From assembly GCA_021413845.1 (NCBI GenBank), contig JAIOPP010000029.1, forward strand, positions 34,614-98,613: a stretch of 64,000 bases of DNA. The letters run 5' to 3'. The DNA is from Planctomycetia bacterium (lineage in GTDB: Bacteria > Planctomycetota > Planctomycetia > Pirellulales > PNKZ01). Under the pieces are notes generated by a model. That model was not told the origin of the DNA. It ran no database searches and saw nothing but the letters and a program-made list of their open reading frames with translations. The position numbers were made by a program, and so were the translations under genes. Of this stretch, positions 59,525-64,000 are shown one piece after another; the first letter of the stretch is position 1, and each line of letters begins with the position of its first letter.

Positions 59525-61504
59525 TTAGGGGACGAACGACCCGGGCATTCCGAGGACCATACGCGGTTCGTTCCCCGCCGGCTTCTTCGGCGCGAGGAAC
59601 GCGTCGCGATACGTGCCGTAATCGGTGATCCATTCGGGACGACCATAATGCTGCGCCATGACCCAGCGCACGGCATCCTCGCCGTATTGGTTGCCGAACT
59701 TGTTCTTCAAGTAGCGATACATCGTGCCGGGGAGTTCGGGCCCGGTCACGGTGTTCGCGTTCTTCGCGTCTTTCAACATCTTGTCGAGAATCGGCTTCGT
59801 GTGAACCTGCCCAAGGTAATAGCGCAGATCGTTTTCGTTGGCGACTTCATCGGTTTGCGGAACGCCGTCTTTGTTCTTGTCGTTCCACGGCACGCGCGGC
59901 TTGTGATCTTGCGCGGTCACTTCGAGAAGACGGGAATCGTCCCATCCCGACGCCGGCGCCAAGTCGGGAAAGCTCGGTTGAAAGTTGCCGGCGGCAGCGG
60001 CGATCTCGGCGGCGTTCTCGGCGGCGTTCTTGGCGACCGGGAAACGACTGATTTTCCCCGGATCGATGGTAGGGCCGGTGCCGCTGGATTGCTGACTCGG
60101 TAGCGATAAGCTGGCCGGCGTGAGAGGCAGGCCCGTTGAAGGTTGCCCCGGGCTCATGGTCCCGCCGTTCATGGTTTCGATCGCTCGAACAATCGCTTGT
60201 TGTTCGATTTCGCGAATCTTCCGATCGATCTCCGCTTGTCGCGCCGGCAGCGCAGTCGCCTTCTCTTCTTTCAGGTGAAGTATTTCGCGAGCAGCCCATC
60301 CGCCATGTAGGTCGGCAATCGCCTTGCGTCGCTCGAAATCGGCGTTCGCCGTCGCCAGCGCGTTGTTCTGCTTCGCGATGTCACGCTGCGTCGTCGCGGC
60401 TGCATGCGTCGCGTACTGCCCCGGGAAGTTCGCCGCGAAACCGGGAGTCGACATAGGATCGACCGATGCCTGTCGCGTCGGTGCCGAAGGGTCACGCATC
60501 GCAGGACCGACCATTCCCGACTCGATCATCAATCGGGCTTGCGTCGGCGAGAGCCGTTGGCCGACCGCCGCGTGAGCCCGCACCAACCGTTCCGCCATCG
60601 CCTGATTCGTCACGTTCGCGTCGGCCCGGGCGTTCTGTTCCTGCATCTGCCGCCCTTGGTCGTTCACCGCTCGGCCGCGGGCCTTGATGTCGGCCTCTTG
60701 CTGTTGGATCCGATCGCGCTGTTCGGTCGGCATGTTCAACCGGCGTTCGAGCGTCGCCGCGGCATCGGCTTCCCGCTTCCGGCGAATCTCGTCGAGCAAG
60801 TCGGCGCTCGCCGGCAGCGGCGTCGAAGGAGCCGTCGGCGGACGTTGCGAGGCACGCAAGTTCGTCATCCGCGCGCCGTTCGGGTCGAAGTCGGGCCCGC
60901 TGTTCGAGATCGGTTGCCGCATGTCGGCCAAGCGTTGTTCCGTTTCGGCGTCGAGCGGTGCCGCGGTATTCCCGCCCATGAACTGCGGCAACGCGTGCTT
61001 GTAGTTCGCGGCCTCGCGTTCGCGACGGGCTTGGTCGCCGAGCATGCCGTCGAGGATGGCATGGTTGCCGGTAAGCGTCGCTGCGGGAATCGGCATGCCG
61101 GTGCTGCGCATCAGTTCGAGCGTCGTCAGCGGTCGTTGCCCGGCATCGTTGCGCGGCGCGACGGGCGTGGCCCGGTTCGTCTCGTAGTTCCATTCCATTT
61201 TCGGAACCGGCATCCCCGTCGAACGCATCAGCTCGATCGTCGCGTGCCGATCCGATGTTGGAGCGCCGCCGGCCGTGTCCCGACCGGACGATCGGAATGG
61301 GGAATCTACCGCGGCCAGTCGTTGCTCATCGTGATCGAAGAGCTCGGCCATGTTGCCGCGGAGGTTGCCCCGGGCGTCGAGCGTGAGTTGCACCGGGTCG
61401 TTCTGGTCGACGACCGCTTGGCGGGCGTCACCGTCGAGTTGCGGGCCGTGCAGCGTACCGTACAGAAGTTCGGCGCGGTCGCGCCGTGAGTTTCGGAAGG
61501 CCAT
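59525..61504 (-). CDS. Large hypothetical, possibly virion-associated protein
   Basis: 659 residues. ATG at 61504 follows AAAGGA by about 9 bases. The N-terminal region has a repeat (TIELMRSTGMPVP, TLELMRSTGMPIP; about residues 85 and 125). The middle is Gln/Arg/Ala-rich and helical, coiled-coil-like (READAAATLERRLNMPTEQR). A DKNKDGVPQTDE segment near residue 570 fits an EF-hand or dockerin-type calcium loop. The C-terminus (YGEDAVRWVMAQHYGRPEWI) is globular. No family recognised; length and composition resemble internal or injected phage proteins. No signal peptide. Confidence 0.6.
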   Translation of the reverse strand: MAFRNSRRDRAELLYGTLHGPQLDGDARQAVVDQNDPVQLTLDARGNLRGNMAELFDHDEQRLAAVDSPFRSSGRDTAGGAPTSDRHATIELMRSTGMPVPKMEWNYETNRATPVAPRNDAGQRPLTTLELMRSTGMPIPAATLTGNHAILDGMLGDQARREREAANYKHALPQFMGGNTAAPLDAETEQRLADMRQPISNSGPDFDPNGARMTNLRASQRPPTAPSTPLPASADLLDEIRRKREADAAATLERRLNMPTEQRDRIQQQEADIKARGRAVNDQGRQMQEQNARADANVTNQAMAERLVRAHAAVGQRLSPTQARLMIESGMVGPAMRDPSAPTRQASVDPMSTPGFAANFPGQYATHAAATTQRDIAKQNNALATANADFERRKAIADLHGGWAAREILHLKEEKATALPARQAEIDRKIREIEQQAIVRAIETMNGGTMSPGQPSTGLPLTPASLSLPSQQSSGTGPTIDPGKISRFPVAKNAAENAAEIAAAAGNFQPSFPDLAPASGWDDSRLLEVTAQDHKPRVPWNDKNKDGVPQTDEVANENDLRYYLGQVHTKPILDKMLKDAKNANTVTGPELPGTMYRYLKNKFGNQYGEDAVRWVMAQHYGRPEWITDYGTYRDAFLAPKKPAGNEPRMVLGMPGSFVP

Positions 61505-61559
61505 TGAAAGAATCCTTTTGCAGCAACCTTGGGATGATAACACGAACAATGGAAAAAAG

Positions 61560-62114
61560 TCACGCGGTTTCGCAAGCCGCTTCGCGCTCCAAGCGATCGA
61601 GCGTCTGCGTCACGTGGAACCAGCGCTGCGAAAGAACGCTGATCGCTTGCACGGCGTCGAAGACCGCGACGCCGAGATCGCTGCCTTGCGCATCCATCTG
61701 CATTTCGATTCCGGCCTCGAACAACTCGCGACGCTGAGCGTGTTCGATGATCGTTCTAGCCGCCGGCAAGAAATTACTCGTCGTCGTCACGCATGAAATC
61801 ACCGTCTTCCAGGTCGACGGATGGACGCGCGACAACGGGTCGATAGTCCAACTCGCGGCGATCGCATCCGGATCGACACCGCCCGTCGTGCGGAACACCG
61901 TCAGCTCGATCTCGAATAACCGGCGGCAATCCTCGCAGGCGAAGTCGGACGGCAGAAGAATCCCGACGAAGTGTCGCGCGTGTTGTGGGCCTCGCAACAT
62001 CGCCGACACGAAGGCAAGTTCGGCCGAGCGATCGAAGTCAGGCGCGGTCTCAAGTCGATCGGATTCGGTCAGGGTCACATCCTCGGGCACGGTCTGGTCG
62101 TCGATAGGCGGCAT
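61560..62114 (-). CDS. Stand-alone DnaB N-terminal-domain-like protein
   Basis: 184 residues; ATG at 62114 follows AAGGAGA by 6 bases. From about residue 30, ELAFVSAMLRGPQHARHFVG, FACEDCRRLFEIELTVFRTT, VDPDAIAASW and ARTIIEHAQRRELFEAGIEM match the helical N-terminal domain of DnaB (compare the ERGLL-type start and REKAIARRVIE helix in the neighbour), but the helicase ATPase core is missing. It directly follows the DnaB gene on the same strand, suggesting a partner or regulator of the helicase ring. Confidence 0.7.
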   Translation of the reverse strand: MPPIDDQTVPEDVTLTESDRLETAPDFDRSAELAFVSAMLRGPQHARHFVGILLPSDFACEDCRRLFEIELTVFRTTGGVDPDAIAASWTIDPLSRVHPSTWKTVISCVTTTSNFLPAARTIIEHAQRRELFEAGIEMQMDAQGSDLGVAVFDAVQAISVLSQRWFHVTQTLDRLEREAACETA

Positions 62115-62143
62115 CGTAAATCTCCTTGGTCTATAAAAATCGA

Positions 62144-63520
62144 TCACGTGAAAATAAATCCTTGAGATTCGCTGTCTTGATCTTCGCTCTCGTCGATCGA
62201 GAGGAACGTAGTCGTTACGCCGTTCCATCGGAGCGGCACGCTTCCGGTTTCGCCGTTGCGCTGCTTGGCGATGACGAGTTCGGCACGGCCGCGCAGGTCC
62301 GGATCGTCCGGACGAAACAACTCTTCGCGGTGGACGAAGAGCACGACGTCGGCATCCGCTTCGATCTGCGCCGACTCCCGTAGATGCGACAGCCGTGGCC
62401 GATGGTCGGCGGCCTTTTCGACGTCGCGGTTCAATTGCGCGAGGCACACGATCGGCACGCGTAGTTCGCGGGGCAGCGTCTTCAACCGGCGGGAGATCGT
62501 CGCGACCTGTTCGTGCCGCGGCGACCGGCGGTCTGCGGGCTCGATCATCTGCAAGTAGTCGATCACGATGAGCGCAAGTTTCCCTTGCCGCTTGACGCGT
62601 CGCGCTGCCGCAGCGATGTCGGCCATCGAACGTTGGGGCGCGTCGTCGAACGTGATCGGCAGCGGCGCCAAGTCCGCTTGCGCTTCGATGATAGCGCGGC
62701 GATTGTCGACGTTCTTGGAGCCGCGACGAATCACGCCGAGGGGCACGCCCGAACGTGACGACAGCAGCCGTTCCCCGAGCTCGCGTCGTGTCATTTCGAG
62801 CGAGACGAAGAGCACGTGCGCCCCTTCGCTTGCCACATGGTCGGCGAGATTCAGAGCCCAAGAAGTCTTACCGACACCGGGCCGAGCGGCGACGATGATC
62901 AACTCGCCGGCTCGCAAGCCGCCGAGATACCGATCGACCATCGGCCAGCCGGAATCGAGACCCGTCGGCACGCCGTTGTCGCTTCGCTCGGCGAACGCTT
63001 CGACCGCTGCGGTTACGGCTTCCGACGTCGTGACGAGTTCGGATGCCGAACGTCCTTCGGCAACTTCGGCGAGAGCATCCTGCGCACGAGCCAGCAATTC
63101 GCGACTGTCGCCGTCTTCGTCGTAAGCGGCTCTCTGCACATCGCTCGTGATTTCGATCACGCGCCGCGCGATAGCCTTCTCGCGAACGATCTCGGCGTAC
63201 CACACGGCATTGGCGGCCGTCGGTTGGCTCTCGGCGATCTCCATCAGGTACGACACGCCGCCGATCGCTTCGAGGTCTCTTGATGATTTCAGGTTCTCGA
63301 CCAGCAACGTGATGTCGATGAACTTATTCCGGTCGTTGAGGCCTTTGATCGCAGCGAAGATTATCTTGTGCGACGGCGGGTAAAAGTGCTCGGCCTTGAC
63401 CGTCAGCACGACGTCGTCGATCACACGCGGATCGAGCATCATCGAGCCGAGCAGCCCCTTCTCGGCTTCGAGCGAGCGAGGCAACACTCGATCCTTGGTC
63501 GTTGAGGTGGAAGTGCTCAT
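62144..63520 (-). CDS. dnaB: Replicative DNA helicase, DnaB family
   Basis: 458 residues. N-terminal domain from about residue 12 (RSLEAEKGLLGSMMLDPRVI) to the linker, then the RecA-like ATPase: Walker A VAARPGVGKTSWALNLAD (about residue 210), VSLEMTRRELGERLLS, Walker B LALIVIDYLQMIEP, Q-loop CLAQLNRDVEK and VVLFVHREELF. Complete, so likely active in replication of the element. Its start overlaps the upstream ATPase stop by 4 bases. Confidence 0.95.
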   Translation of the reverse strand: MSTSTSTTKDRVLPRSLEAEKGLLGSMMLDPRVIDDVVLTVKAEHFYPPSHKIIFAAIKGLNDRNKFIDITLLVENLKSSRDLEAIGGVSYLMEIAESQPTAANAVWYAEIVREKAIARRVIEITSDVQRAAYDEDGDSRELLARAQDALAEVAEGRSASELVTTSEAVTAAVEAFAERSDNGVPTGLDSGWPMVDRYLGGLRAGELIIVAARPGVGKTSWALNLADHVASEGAHVLFVSLEMTRRELGERLLSSRSGVPLGVIRRGSKNVDNRRAIIEAQADLAPLPITFDDAPQRSMADIAAAARRVKRQGKLALIVIDYLQMIEPADRRSPRHEQVATISRRLKTLPRELRVPIVCLAQLNRDVEKAADHRPRLSHLRESAQIEADADVVLFVHREELFRPDDPDLRGRAELVIAKQRNGETGSVPLRWNGVTTTFLSIDESEDQDSESQGFIFT

Positions 63521-64000
63521 CGGGCCTCCCGTCGATCGTCGTCGCGAAGTTCGAACACGGTTCCGGCCAAGAGCCGGCTCGCGATCCGATCGTCGTAGAT
63601 TCCCTCGATGTCGTGCGGGGCGACGTTCGAGATTGCGATCATCGCTCGATTCGCGTGCTGCTCCCTGACGTCGCAGGCCATCTTGAGCGTCGCATAGTGC
63701 AGGTCGCCGCTCTTCAATCGCGTGCCGATTTCGTCGATCACGATGAGCTCCTTTTCGGCGAGCCGTCGCAATTCCGAATCGACCTCGTCGCTACGCTGCA
63801 CGACGAAGCTCGCCAGCCGATCGAGTTCCCAGAAGGCGGCCGTCGCCGCGATGTCGCAGAGCGCGAGCGCCGCGCAGGTTTTGCCGCCACCGGCGCCACC
63901 CCACAAGAACAACGGCCAGCGAGCGGTGCCGCCGGCAAGACACTCGAACACTTGAAGCAGATCATGGCTCACCAGTCGCAAGGAGCGGTTGATATGAGGC
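63517..64000 (-). CDS. DnaC/IstB-like helicase-loader ATPase (5' end outside the window)
   Basis: At least 161 residues are inside the window; the frame continues past 64000. Walker A WGGAGGGKTCAALAL and Walker B KELIVIDEIGTR, then the sensor-type IAISNVAP and DDRIASRLLAG. The pattern is of DnaC/DnaA-like AAA+ loaders, and the DnaB gene follows with a 4-base overlap, so it probably loads that helicase. Confidence 0.88.
   Translation of the reverse strand, partial: PHINRSLRLVSHDLLQVFECLAGGTARWPLFLWGGAGGGKTCAALALCDIAATAAFWELDRLASFVVQRSDEVDSELRRLAEKELIVIDEIGTRLKSGDLHYATLKMACDVREQHANRAMIAISNVAPHDIEGIYDDRIASRLLAGTVFELRDDDRREAR

Noticed and set aside
1..64000. CRISPR arrays, rRNA genes and insertion sequences
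   Set aside because: No regularly spaced repeats, no rRNA-like stretches and no transposase motifs were seen.

Overview
The window looks like a piece of a planctomycete chromosome, probably order Pirellulales. The evidence is the mix of a Tat-exported DUF1501 protein, a Tat-exported Gfo/Idh/MocA oxidoreductase, NHL/sorbosone-dehydrogenase-type exported proteins, CxxCH proteins resembling planctomycete cytochromes, many small secreted or lipoprotein-like proteins, and two palindromic intergenic repeats of a kind I recall from that group. Genes are dense, with many 4-base ATGA start/stop overlaps. No rRNA, CRISPR array or insertion sequence was seen; one tRNA is present.

Layout. (1) 1-8925: an RND efflux operon on the minus strand (one lipoprotein adaptor, two permeases in tandem) with a divergent TetR-type regulator and an 18-bp palindromic operator. 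The middle permease is broken by a deletion and frameshift. (2) 8991-10458: a DnaQ-like 3'-5' exonuclease and an XRE regulator. (3) 10436-29310: about 19 kb of uninterrupted minus-strand genes forming a phage-derived operon. In transcription order it begins with a small membrane protein, a hypothetical, a subtilisin-like protease, two CxxCH (haem-motif) exported proteins and a V/Q-rich secreted protein. It continues with a ParB-like protein, an ABC-ATPase/GNAT fusion, small and large terminase, portal, protease-scaffold, decoration protein, major capsid protein, head-tail genes, a tail-tube-like protein, chaperone-like genes and a Cys-rich terminal gene. I see no integrase, tape-measure, lysin, receptor-binding or replication genes, so it looks like a domesticated or GTA-like locus rather than an intact prophage. 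Two copies of a structured leader with an intrinsic terminator precede its first gene and its capsid module.

(4) 29565-54015: ordinary chromosomal genes. They include a DNase I-like nuclease, MoaB, HEAT and LRR proteins, an acyltransferase, a BRCT-MerR-TPR protein, a small operon with a DUF1990 protein, a YegS-like lipid kinase and a metallophosphoesterase, several alpha/beta hydrolases, BNR and DUF1501 proteins, a toxin-antitoxin-like pair, a Gfo/Idh oxidoreductase, a zinc alcohol dehydrogenase and a large NHL plus glucose/sorbosone-dehydrogenase fusion. (5) 54316-64000: tRNA-Gly(CCC) followed by a tyrosine integrase, marking the left end of an integrated element that runs off the window. 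It carries a 144-residue truncated recombinase, an unusual 626-residue tandem recombinase, a lipoprotein, a 659-residue virion-like protein and a replication set (DnaC-like ATPase, DnaB helicase and a stand-alone DnaB N-domain protein).

The points that most deserve a second look are the phage-derived operon with its exported haem-motif and protease genes, the duplicated leader/attenuator inside it, and the chain of recombinase modules that stop just before catalytic box II.
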